6,872 nucleotides of DNA. It comes from Flavobacteriales bacterium UBA6772. GTDB lineage: Bacteria > Bacteroidota > Bacteroidia > Flavobacteriales > UBA7430. The notes under the pieces are model-generated. The model did no database searches, was not told the DNA's origin, and was given only the letters and a program-made list of their open reading frames with translations. The stretch covers positions 1-6,872 of the forward strand of contig DKGK01000069.1 in assembly GCA_002453265.1 (NCBI GenBank), read 5' to 3'. Shown in pieces: positions 1 through 6,004 of this stretch (within the stretch, counting starts at the first letter, position 1; each line of letters opens with the position of its first letter). Both the position numbers and the translations under genes were made by a program.

Positions 1-1659
1 GTAAATGGTTGTACAGATTCTACTGCAACCAATTACAATTCGGAAGCAAACATAGACGATAGTTCTTGTGTATATACTGTTATGGGATGTACAGACTCTA
101 CAGCAATAAACTACAATGTTGAAGCAGTAACGGATGATGGTTCTTGTGAATATCCAGTAGATTTAAGTGCTGTAAGCCCTTTATTCTTCTCTGAGTATGC
201 AGAAGGTTCTTCTAGCAATAAATACTTAGAAATTTACAATCCAACGGACTCAGTAGTAGATTTATCCGGATATGCTTTTCCAAGTGTAGCAAATGACCCA
301 ACAACAGCTGGCGAATATGAGTATTGGAATGCTTTTACAGAAGGCGCATCTATTGCTGCTGGAGATGTTTATATAATTGCTCATCCAGATGCTGATTCTC
401 TTATCTCAATCCAAGCAGATCAAACACATGCTTACTTGAGTAATGGTGATGACGGTTATGCTTTGGCTTTTGGAACACAAGATGATTATGTGCTTTTAGA
501 TTTCGTAGGTGATTTTAACGCAGATCCAGGTTCTGGTTGGGATGTTGCTGGAGTAACAGAAGCAACTAAAGACCATACATTATTACGTAAGTTTTCTACT
601 ACAGCTGGAAATACAGATTGGACCGCTTCTGCAGGAACGACTACTGAAGATAGCGAGTGGATTGTACTCGATAATGAAGTTTGGACTTATTTAGGTTTGC
701 ATACAGATTTAGTCTTTGTTTATGGCTGTACAGATACTATTGCCAATAATTACAATGTAGATGCTACGATGGATGATGGTTCTTGTACATACGATGGTAT
801 TGCTGGTTGTACAGATTCTACAGCAACAAATTACAATCCTGAAGCTATTCAAGATGATGGTTCTTGCGAATATGAAATGCTAGAACTTACCATTTCCGAA
901 ATTCAAGGAATGACAGAAACTTCTCCTTACGAAGGACAAATGGTAAGTACTTCAGGTACTGTTACTGCTGTTACTTCTGACGGTTATTTTATACAAGATG
1001 CAGTAGAAGCTTGGTCGGGTATCTTTGTTTACGATTCAGTGAATGTTGTTGAAATGGGTTATGAAATTGCTTTGGATGCTGAAGTGGCTGAATTTTATGA
1101 TATGACGCAATTAAAGAATGTGAGTTATTTTGTAACACTAAATGCGTTCCCTACAGATCAAGTATCCCCTATTATAAACCTATCTGCACCAATTACAGAA
1201 GATTATGAAGGATGTATAGTTACTCTTTCGGGTGTTTGTTCAACAGAAAATAACGAATACGGTGAAGCTATATTTGCTACGGCTTTTTCTGATTTTAGTT
1301 CAAATGATTTAATTTATTTATTTGATTTTGAATTAGCTACAACTTACGAAGTTACGGGTGTTGTAGAATATTCTTTTGGTGCATACAAAGTATGTCCAAG
1401 ATCGGCAGATGATGTTACAGTATCTGTATCTGTTAAAGAAATAGAAGCATCTACTACAAGTATAAAAATGATTAACAATGTATTGGAGCTAGAATCTACT
1501 ATAGTAGGAAATCAAGAATTTAAGATTTACAATATCTTAGGTGAAACTGTACTACAAGGTGTATTCGATACTCAATTAGCAATGCCAATGTATCATTTGC
1601 AAACAGCTACATATATTGTGAGAGTTGGCAATTACAGCCAAATGGTAATCGTTCAATAA
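1..1659 (+). CDS. Secreted multidomain protein, 5'-truncated: Cys-motif repeats, lamin-tail domain, OB-fold-like region, T9SS sorting domain
   Basis: The frame is open from the first base, so the gene begins upstream; the ATG at 82 lies inside a repeat and is not the start. The 552 visible residues, counted from base 1, hold two Cys motifs (3-23, 29-49), a lamin-tail-like domain (about 59-215, with FFSEYAEG and KYLEIYNPT), two more Cys motifs (242-262, 269-289), a region resembling the OB-fold attached to secreted nucleases (about 296-473, ISEIQG...SPYEGQ...SGTVTAV...GYFIQD), and a T9SS type A sorting domain (about 479-552, FKIYNILGETV and ATYIVRV). By family knowledge, the last domain directs export through the outer membrane and is then removed. 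The protein is therefore probably surface-attached or released. Lamin-tail and OB modules often accompany nuclease or phosphoesterase domains, but none is visible; one could lie upstream. The substrate is unknown. The gene ends in TAA just before a strong terminator and is convergent with the ribosomal block. Confidence 0.85.
   Translation, partial: VNGCTDSTATNYNSEANIDDSSCVYTVMGCTDSTAINYNVEAVTDDGSCEYPVDLSAVSPLFFSEYAEGSSSNKYLEIYNPTDSVVDLSGYAFPSVANDPTTAGEYEYWNAFTEGASIAAGDVYIIAHPDADSLISIQADQTHAYLSNGDDGYALAFGTQDDYVLLDFVGDFNADPGSGWDVAGVTEATKDHTLLRKFSTTAGNTDWTASAGTTTEDSEWIVLDNEVWTYLGLHTDLVFVYGCTDTIANNYNVDATMDDGSCTYDGIAGCTDSTATNYNPEAIQDDGSCEYEMLELTISEIQGMTETSPYEGQMVSTSGTVTAVTSDGYFIQDAVEAWSGIFVYDSVNVVEMGYEIALDAEVAEFYDMTQLKNVSYFVTLNAFPTDQVSPIINLSAPITEDYEGCIVTLSGVCSTENNEYGEAIFATAFSDFSSNDLIYLFDFELATTYEVTGVVEYSFGAYKVCPRSADDVTVSVSVKEIEASTTSIKMINNVLELESTIVGNQEFKIYNILGETVLQGVFDTQLAMPMYHLQTATYIVRVGNYSQMVIVQ
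7..147 (+). repeat. Tandem pair of 21-residue two-Cys motifs (copies 1 and 2)
   Basis: Copies lie at 7-69 and 85-147, each 63 bases, with start-to-start spacing of 78. The pattern is G-C-T-D-x-x-A-x-N-Y-N-x-x-A-x-x-D-D-G/S-S-C. The Cys near each end could form a disulfide-closed loop, and the D, N and DDGS positions could bind a metal; both are inferences. Similar motifs are common in secreted Bacteroidota proteins. Copy 1 has DDSS where the others have DDGS. More copies probably lie upstream, because the window starts just before one. Confidence 0.85.
724..867 (+). repeat. Tandem pair of 21-residue two-Cys motifs (copies 3 and 4)
   Basis: Copies lie at 724-786 and 805-867, spaced 81 bases start to start, after the lamin-tail domain. 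They follow the same pattern as copies 1 and 2. Copy 4 matches copy 1 in all but two of its first 33 bases, so similarity persists in the DNA as well as the protein. The pairs flank the lamin-tail domain on both sides, as linkers or spacers would. Confidence 0.85.
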
Positions 1660-1677
1660 AAGAAAACTGTTTTAAAC

Positions 1678-1710
1678 AAAAATGCCCTCGAGAAATCGAG
1701 GGCATTTTTT
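1678..1710. terminator. Bidirectional rho-independent terminator
   Basis: A perfect 14-bp stem has arms 1678-1691 (AAAAATGCCCTCGA) and 1696-1709 (TCGAGGGCATTTTT), with a GAAA tetraloop. A T-run follows on the plus strand, and the A-run on the left arm gives a U-run on the minus strand. It lies 19 bases after the stop of the secreted-protein gene and 19 bases past the stop of the convergent SUI1 gene, so it can end both transcripts. Confidence 0.93.
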
Positions 1711-1728
1711 ATTTCAGAAAGAAAAAGA

Positions 1729-2073
1729 CTAACCGCCTTTCTTCTTTGCTTTATAATTCATTTCTAAAAGTTTGGCTAAAATTTTATCTCTAAAATCTCC
1801 TTGTAATAAAACCTCACCTTCTTTAACTGTTCCACCAACTCCACAAAAAGACTTTAGTGTTTTACCTAAATCTTTTAGGTCTTCGGTAGTCCCAACAAAA
1901 TCTATAATTGCGGTAACTACTTTACCACCTTTTTTACGATCTAAAACAATACGTAAATCTTGCTTATTAGGAGGAAGTGTTTCTTGTTCTTCATTCTCAT
2001 CATATGAATAATCGAAGTCTTGGTTCGTAGAATAAACTACGCCAATTGAATCTTTCTTTTTGTTCTTACCCAT
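1729..2073 (-). CDS. yciH: SUI1/YciH-family translation initiation factor-like protein
   Basis: This is a 114-residue protein with the bacterial SUI1 (eIF1-like) fold. A variable, partly acidic N-terminus (1-38) precedes the conserved core (about 40-110): RKKGGKVVTAIIDF, then DLKDLGKTLKSFCGVGGTVK, then LLQGDFRDKI and a basic KAKKKGG end. The length is normal for bacterial members. By family knowledge it is a cytoplasmic protein that binds the small ribosomal subunit and affects start-site fidelity, but its role in Bacteroidota is poorly defined. It is the last gene of the minus-strand block, 104 bases after the rimM stop. That gap holds a possible promoter element, so it may be transcribed with rimM, alone, or both. 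No Shine-Dalgarno sequence precedes the ATG, which is usual in this phylum. The stop is TAG. Confidence 0.93.
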   Translation of the reverse strand: MGKNKKKDSIGVVYSTNQDFDYSYDENEEQETLPPNKQDLRIVLDRKKGGKVVTAIIDFVGTTEDLKDLGKTLKSFCGVGGTVKEGEVLLQGDFRDKILAKLLEMNYKAKKKGG

Positions 2074-2166
2074 GAGTTTTGTGTAATCTTAATTAGCGAT
2101 TCAGCTATCCTTTTACTTAATGCTTCAGTCTCCAATTTTAACTATCAATCTTTAAGCATAAACTTT

Positions 2167-2174
2167 CAAACTTA
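2167..2174 (-). promoter_or_regulatory. Possible -7 box for the SUI1 gene
   Basis: On the minus strand this reads TAAGTTTG, matching the Bacteroidota TAnnTTTG box, just downstream of the rimM stop. It would give a leader of roughly 85-90 bases before the SUI1 ATG. I find no TTG at the expected -33 distance, so this is a weak call and read-through from rimM may be enough. Confidence 0.3.
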
Positions 2175-2177
2175 AAT

Positions 2178-2708
2178 TTACTCCTCTAAATAGACTTCTA
2201 TTAGTCCTTCTGGACAAGTAAGGTAAAGCGTTTTATTTTCTCTATCCAACTCATCAATTACAGAATCTATAATTGGAATTAAAACTTCTTTAATTCCATT
2301 TTCTATAGCAAAAAGTGGTTGTACCTTTTCGTTAACGACTTCTTTCATAATCCCGATTTCTCCATAAGAGCGATCTATTACTTTATAGCCTTCAATTTCG
2401 TGGTAGTAAAATTTATTTCCTTCCATAGGAGGTAGGAAAGAGAGAGGGAGGTAGAGACCAGATTTACAAAGCCTATCGGCTTCAATTTCCGTATCTACGC
2501 CTTCGAAGTGAATGTGAAGGAATCCTTTTTGAGTGAGTTTACAAGAACTCAAAAAAAAAGGAACCAGTCTTCCTTTTCTATCAAGAAAGACTGATTCCAA
2601 TTTTTTGTACCTCGAAGGATCATCAACATCTAACTTTACAAGTAGGTCTCCTTTAAATCCGTGTTTACGGCTAACGTGACCAATAAAGTAGCAATCCTTC
2701 AAATTCAT
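2178..2708 (-). CDS. rimM: Ribosome maturation factor RimM
   Basis: RimM assists assembly of the 30S head near S19 and 16S rRNA processing in the cytoplasm. The 176 residues have the full two-domain layout. The N-terminal beta-barrel (about 5-92) starts with IGHVSRKHGFKGDLLV, the family's G-x-x-x-K/R-x-H-G-x-x-G signature, and continues to FEGVDTEIEADRL and GLYLP. The PRC-barrel domain (about 98-175) has YYHEIEGYKV, GEIGIMKEVV, EVLIPII and the near-terminal PEGLI. Length is typical. Its ATG overlaps the rpsP stop by one base (TAATG), so translation is probably coupled to S16. In many bacteria rimM is followed by trmD and rplS; here the next gene is the SUI1 homologue. Confidence 0.96.
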   Translation of the reverse strand: MNLKDCYFIGHVSRKHGFKGDLLVKLDVDDPSRYKKLESVFLDRKGRLVPFFLSSCKLTQKGFLHIHFEGVDTEIEADRLCKSGLYLPLSFLPPMEGNKFYYHEIEGYKVIDRSYGEIGIMKEVVNEKVQPLFAIENGIKEVLIPIIDSVIDELDRENKTLYLTCPEGLIEVYLEE

Positions 2709-3241
2709 TACTCTGCAGCTTCTTCTGTTGTAGCTTTTTCTACAGGAGCTTCTTCAGTTGCTTCAACAACTGCCTCTACTTCAGGAGTGTTTTTAGCAAT
2801 AATTGCTGCTTCTCTATTTGCTCTCACTACTTTTTCTGCAGCAAGTGCTTTAGCAGCAGCTTCAGCTTTAGTTTTAGCGATAGCACTAGATGAATCACCA
2901 ATTTGTTTTACTTTGTCTTCCAACCAAGCTTCGTACTTTGCCAATGCTTGCTCTTCAGTATGAGCACCTTTTTTAACACCGTCTAAAAGGTGTTTTTTCA
3001 TCATTACACCCGTATAAGATAAAATTGCTCTTGTTGTATCCGTTGGGATAGCACCAACTTGAACCCAGTAAAGTGCTCTGTCGTGGTTAAGATCAATTGT
3101 TGCAGGTGTAGTATTAGGGTTATAAAGACCTAATTTTTCGATGTGACGACCGTCACGCTTAGAACGTGAATCTGCAGCTACGATATGATAAACTGGTTTA
3201 CCTTTTTTACCGAAACGTTGCAATCTAATTTTAGTAGCCAT
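2708..3241 (-). CDS. rpsP: 30S ribosomal protein S16 with long C-terminal extension
   Basis: S16 is an early-binding 16S rRNA protein of the small subunit. Residues 1 to about 82 are the standard domain: ATKIRLQRFGKKGKPVYHIVAAD, RDGRHIEKLGLYNP, then DRALYWVQVGAIPTDTTR. E. coli S16 ends at about 82 residues. This protein runs to 177, adding a helical segment rich in Lys, Ala and Glu (about 83-150) and then an acidic Glu/Ala/Val tail (about 151-177). S16 proteins with such extensions are familiar in Bacteroidota; the function of the tail is not known to me. It is the first gene of the block, with a promoter and a short leader upstream, and overlaps rimM by one base. Confidence 0.97.
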   Translation of the reverse strand: MATKIRLQRFGKKGKPVYHIVAADSRSKRDGRHIEKLGLYNPNTTPATIDLNHDRALYWVQVGAIPTDTTRAILSYTGVMMKKHLLDGVKKGAHTEEQALAKYEAWLEDKVKQIGDSSSAIAKTKAEAAAKALAAEKVVRANREAAIIAKNTPEVEAVVEATEEAPVEKATTEEAAE

Positions 3242-3253
3242 TTGTTAATTGTT

Positions 3254-3276
3254 TTAAGGGTCCGAAACCCGGTTAA
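3254..3276 (-). promoter_or_regulatory. Small hairpin in the rpsP leader
   Basis: In the rpsP transcript, GGGU (3270-3267) pairs with ACCC (3261-3258) around a UUCGG loop. An outer UUAA/UUAA helix (3276-3273 with 3257-3254) extends it, with a two-C bulge. It lies 13 to 35 bases from the ATG. Leaders of ribosomal-protein genes are often bound by their own product, so this could be a feedback site. That is inference from position; the stem is short. Confidence 0.35.
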
Positions 3277-3305
3277 TTAATAATTCTCTTTCTCGAAGAG
3301 AGGTG

Positions 3306-3337
3306 CAAATATACTCTTTTTGGTTTCTAATTATCAA
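3306..3337 (-). promoter_or_regulatory. Promoter of the rpsP-rimM block
   Basis: On the minus strand TATATTTG (3313-3306) matches the Bacteroidota -7 consensus TAnnTTTG, with TTG (3337-3335) 21 bases upstream as the -33 element. Transcription would start near 3300, giving a leader of about 60 bases. Confidence 0.75.
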
Positions 3338-3841
3338 TGTATTAGAATTAATCCAGCAAGGAATAATTACCTCACTTTAAGCAAATTACTTGTTTTATCT
3401 TTTACGTTTGAATAAATGATTCTCAGAATCAATTACTTGTTCGATTAAAGATCTCATTTTTATCGCTTAGTGTGCCCGATTTTAAATTTATTAATTTCTA
3501 TAATTTTTGTTAATACGTGACAATATTTACTAATATATTTAGTCCTTATCGTATTTTAATTTTGTTTAATGCACATAGTTATTATTTTTTAATTATCTAA
3601 AAATTAGTATAAAGCGTAGTTTGTAAACACTATGTTTATATAGTTATTAACTGTTTTTTATTTGTTTATAAGCTTATTAACACCTGTTAGTAACTACATT
3701 AGTTGTGTTGTTTTTATTCTGGAGTTTCGTATTCTAATATTTAGGACTCTCTTATATTTACTCTTCTTAGATAATTTGCATGATTTTTGTTAGTAAAACT
3801 ACTTATTCGTAAACTTGAAATTATTTAAAACTAAGCTGATT

Positions 3842-4960
3842 ATGAAAGTAGGACTTCTTATTTTAAGCACTTTAACCTTCTCCATTTCTGTTCTCGCACA
3901 ATTCACCTCTGATATGAATTTTGTAAACACTGGAGATGAATCTATTAATCCCAGCGAAATTTTGGGCAATGGACAGTATATTTACTTAGACTTCTTTTCT
4001 ACCACCTGTGGGGTTTGTAATAGCGTAGCTCCAGAGGTAAACAATGCTTACGAGGCTTATGGAAATAACAACCAAAATGTGTTTTTTATTGGAGTAGATA
4101 ATTTTTCTTCTGCTAGTGAATGTATTACGTTTTCAAACAGTCATAACTCCGAAATGCCGGTTATAGCCGGACAAGAAGGTGGGGGAGCTATATTTACACT
4201 TTTCAACCAAAGTGGTTACCCAAAAGGAATTTTAATTAATCCGTCTGGAGAAATTGTAAGTACTATGAGCTATTCTTCAATTGTTAACTTAGCCGAGACT
4301 TTAGAACCCTTTATAAGTACCACAAACGACTGCGATCTTATAGAGGTAACTTCAGCTTCTATGAATATAGAAACCAATGTAATTGAGTTGTTAATAAACG
4401 TCAATTCATCTTATTTATATAGTTATCCATCGTTTGCAATATTCAACCAGGCGGGAGACACCTTAGCAACAGAACAAGTAGATTACTATGGTCTTAGTGG
4501 AGAATCTACACATTTATTAACTGTACAAACACCAATAGAAAATTGGGAATCGGAACTTACACTACAGTTATATTCAGGTTTTTATGACGTTTTAGAATGC
4601 TCTTTTACTATTAACACTAATAGTATAGAAATACTTGGTTGTACAGACGAACAAGGATCAAACTACAACAGTAATGCAACAATTAATAATGAATCGTGCT
4701 TATATACATCAGACTATTTTAATGTATTTCTAGATTTAAATTTTGGTTGGAACTTAGTCGGTTTTTCTTGTGCAAATGCTATAAACGCTATAAATGCTTT
4801 TTCTCCTTATGTAGATGAGGTTATTATTGTGAAAGATTATTTAGGCACTGCTTATTTACCCGAATACAACTTTAATGGAATAGGGAATTTAGAACGAGGT
4901 TATGGTTATCAGTTGAAAATTAGTGAATCGATTGATGATTTTAATTTATGTAATCCATAA
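3842..4960 (+). CDS. Exported thioredoxin-fold protein with one two-Cys motif
   Basis: The ATG at 3842 gives a clean Sec signal peptide (residues 1-19, MKVGLLILSTLTFSISVLA, cleavage before QF). A TTG at 3815 would add nine residues and is less likely. The 372-residue product has a TlpA-like thioredoxin domain (about 28-160): YIYLDFFSTTCGVC with active Cys 56 and 59, FIGVDNF, and a probable cis-Pro in GYPKGILINPSGEIV. A beta-rich segment follows (about 164-263), then one copy of the two-Cys motif (266-286) and a terminal module (about 290-372) with GWNLVGFSC and FNGIGNLERGYGYQLKI. The role is probably disulfide or redox chemistry outside the cytoplasm; the partner is unknown. No T9SS sorting domain is visible, so it may stay periplasmic or be shortened at the end. 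The stop is doubled (TAA TAG). It stands alone between two long intergenic gaps. Confidence 0.82.
   Translation: MKVGLLILSTLTFSISVLAQFTSDMNFVNTGDESINPSEILGNGQYIYLDFFSTTCGVCNSVAPEVNNAYEAYGNNNQNVFFIGVDNFSSASECITFSNSHNSEMPVIAGQEGGGAIFTLFNQSGYPKGILINPSGEIVSTMSYSSIVNLAETLEPFISTTNDCDLIEVTSASMNIETNVIELLINVNSSYLYSYPSFAIFNQAGDTLATEQVDYYGLSGESTHLLTVQTPIENWESELTLQLYSGFYDVLECSFTINTNSIEILGCTDEQGSNYNSNATINNESCLYTSDYFNVFLDLNFGWNLVGFSCANAINAINAFSPYVDEVIIVKDYLGTAYLPEYNFNGIGNLERGYGYQLKISESIDDFNLCNP
4637..4699 (+). repeat. Single two-Cys motif (copy 5) in the thioredoxin-fold protein
   Basis: This is the same 21-residue pattern as the four copies in the gene at 1-1659: it begins GCTD, has NYN in the middle and ends ESC. 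It is more diverged, with NNES in place of DDGS, so the acidic pair is lost. It joins the beta-rich middle region to the C-terminal module. Confidence 0.75.
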
Positions 4961-4965
4961 TAGAC

Positions 4966-4985
4966 TTATTATCGTTTGATAATAA
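4966..4985 (+). terminator. AT-rich hairpin after the thioredoxin-fold gene
   Basis: TTATTATC (4966-4973) and GATAATAA (4978-4985) form a perfect 8-bp stem with a GTTT loop, five bases after the stop codon. It is weak because the stem is almost all A-T and no T-run follows. It may mark or protect the mRNA end rather than terminate strongly. Confidence 0.35.
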
Positions 4986-5057
4986 AGCAATTAATCATAC
5001 TAAAGCAAAATAATTTAACGTTATAGGCACATTCCACGATAAGATTTTACTTACTCC

Positions 5058-5087
5058 TTTGCTAATCGCAAGATTTAGTTAAATTTG
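5058..5087 (+). promoter_or_regulatory. Promoter of the exbB operon
   Basis: TAAATTTG (5080-5087) matches the -7 consensus TAnnTTTG, and TTTG (5058-5061) lies 18 bases upstream as the -33 element. Transcription should begin near 5092-5095. That is downstream of the ATG at 5090, which argues that exbB starts at the ATG at 5129. Confidence 0.72.
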
Positions 5088-5128
5088 CAATGGATATTTT
5101 GAAATTATTTCAACCAAATTACAAAACG

Positions 5129-5977
5129 ATGAAAAAGACACTTTCTATTCTAGCAATTTTTGGTTTGCTGAATTTGAATGCCCTTACCGTAGTGGCACAA
5201 GATAATGTTGAAACAGCAATTGAACAAGTTGCAGATTCAACAATGACCGACTCTTTAGTTGCAGATTCTGCAGCAGCAGACAGCGTAGTAGCTGTAGAAG
5301 AAACTGCTCCTGTAGTAGAAGAACTAGCTGAAGAGCCTGCAAGTTTTCATCAAATTTTGAAAGAAAAATTTATTGAAGGTGGTGCTGGATTTATGGGAGT
5401 TGTATTAATAACTCTTATTTTAGGTTTAGCTTTAGCAATTGAGCGTATTATCTACCTAAACTTAGCAACAACTAACACCGACAAACTTTTAAGCGAAATT
5501 GAAGATGCTCTTCAAGCTAAAGGTGTAGAAGGTGCAAAAGATGTTTGTCGTAATACTGCAGGACCCGTTGCCTCCATTTTTTACCAAGGTTTAGAGCGTT
5601 CTTCGGAAGGTTTAGATATGGTAGAAAAATCTATTGTTGCTTATGGTTCTGTACAAATGGGTCGTTTAGAACGCAACACTTCATGGATCGCTTTATTTAT
5701 TGCTCTAGCTCCAATGCTTGGGTTTATGGGTACTGTAATCGGTATGATTGGTGCCTTCGATGCTATTGAAGCAGAAAACAATATTTCTCCAGCACTAGTT
5801 GCAGGTGGTATTAAAGTAGCCTTATTAACTACTGTATTTGGTTTGATTGTAGCAATGATTTTACAAGTGTTTTATAATTACATTATCTCTAAAGTAGATA
5901 GTTTAGTTAACACTATGGAAGATGCTTCTATCACTTTGATTGACATTTTAGCTCGTCAAGAAGCTACAAAAAAATAA
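5129..5977 (+). CDS. exbB: MotA/TolQ/ExbB proton channel family protein
   Basis: ExbB is the inner-membrane stator that, with ExbD, uses proton flow to energise TonB. The chosen start gives 282 residues beginning MKKTLSILAIFGLL, a signal-like hydrophobic segment ending VVAQ at residue 24; the upstream ATG at 5090 is disfavoured by the promoter position. Residues 25-72 are acidic and rich in Ala, Val, Ser and Glu, and probably periplasmic. The first core helix is about 84-107. A cytoplasmic region follows (GPVASIFYQGLER; SVQMGRLERN), then two helices with the family signature APMLGFMGTVIGMIGAFDAI (194-213) and ISPALVAGGIKVALLTTVFGLIVAM (219-243). It heads an operon, with the next gene 27 bases downstream. 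TolQ or another motor stator is possible, but the ExbD type downstream favours Exb. Confidence 0.93.
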   Translation: MKKTLSILAIFGLLNLNALTVVAQDNVETAIEQVADSTMTDSLVADSAAADSVVAVEETAPVVEELAEEPASFHQILKEKFIEGGAGFMGVVLITLILGLALAIERIIYLNLATTNTDKLLSEIEDALQAKGVEGAKDVCRNTAGPVASIFYQGLERSSEGLDMVEKSIVAYGSVQMGRLERNTSWIALFIALAPMLGFMGTVIGMIGAFDAIEAENNISPALVAGGIKVALLTTVFGLIVAMILQVFYNYIISKVDSLVNTMEDASITLIDILARQEATKK

Positions 5978-6004
5978 TATTACTAACCGTTAAAACTTTT
6001 TGAA

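Larger units (their letters stand above)
3242..3841. other. AT-rich divergent intergenic region
   Basis: About 600 bases separate rpsP from the thioredoxin-fold gene. I find no gene: open stretches with a start codon run only about ten codons. The rpsP promoter and leader occupy the left end. Two plus-strand matches to TAnnTTTG occur at 3403-3410 (TACGTTTG) and 3557-3564 (TAATTTTG), but neither has a TTG at the right distance. A TATATTTA at 3753-3760 is one base off consensus. Short imperfect palindromes such as AGTTA-T-TAACT at 3642-3652 are expected by chance at this composition. The promoter of the rightward gene therefore remains unlocated. Confidence 0.6.

Noticed and set aside
82..84. 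ATG at 82 as the start of the secreted-protein gene
   Set aside because: The frame is open back to base 1 and encodes another copy of the same motif, so this Met is internal.
7..867. Repeats as a CRISPR array or mobile element
   Set aside because: The repeats are in frame, encode a protein motif and occur as pairs around a domain. There are no regular unique spacers, terminal inverted repeats or transposase.
1772..2011. Plus-strand open frame of 79 codons
   Set aside because: It lies antisense within the well-conserved SUI1 gene and has no recognisable domain or start signal.
2661..2963. Plus-strand open frame of 100 codons
   Set aside because: It is antisense to the Ala/Glu-rich rpsP tail and the start of rimM. 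Its Ala/Ser-rich low-complexity product is a shadow of that composition.
3815..3841. TTG start for the thioredoxin-fold gene, nine residues upstream
   Set aside because: The ATG at 3842 alone gives a well-formed signal peptide, and TTG starts are uncommon in this phylum. No upstream signal favours the TTG.
4775..4798. Nine-base tandem repeat encoding NAI-NAI-NA
   Set aside because: Under three copies, in frame, and within normal variation for AT-rich coding sequence.
5090..5128. ATG at 5090 as the exbB start
   Set aside because: It lies only three bases past the -7 box at 5080-5087, at or before the expected transcription start. The ATG at 5129 begins a normal signal-like segment.
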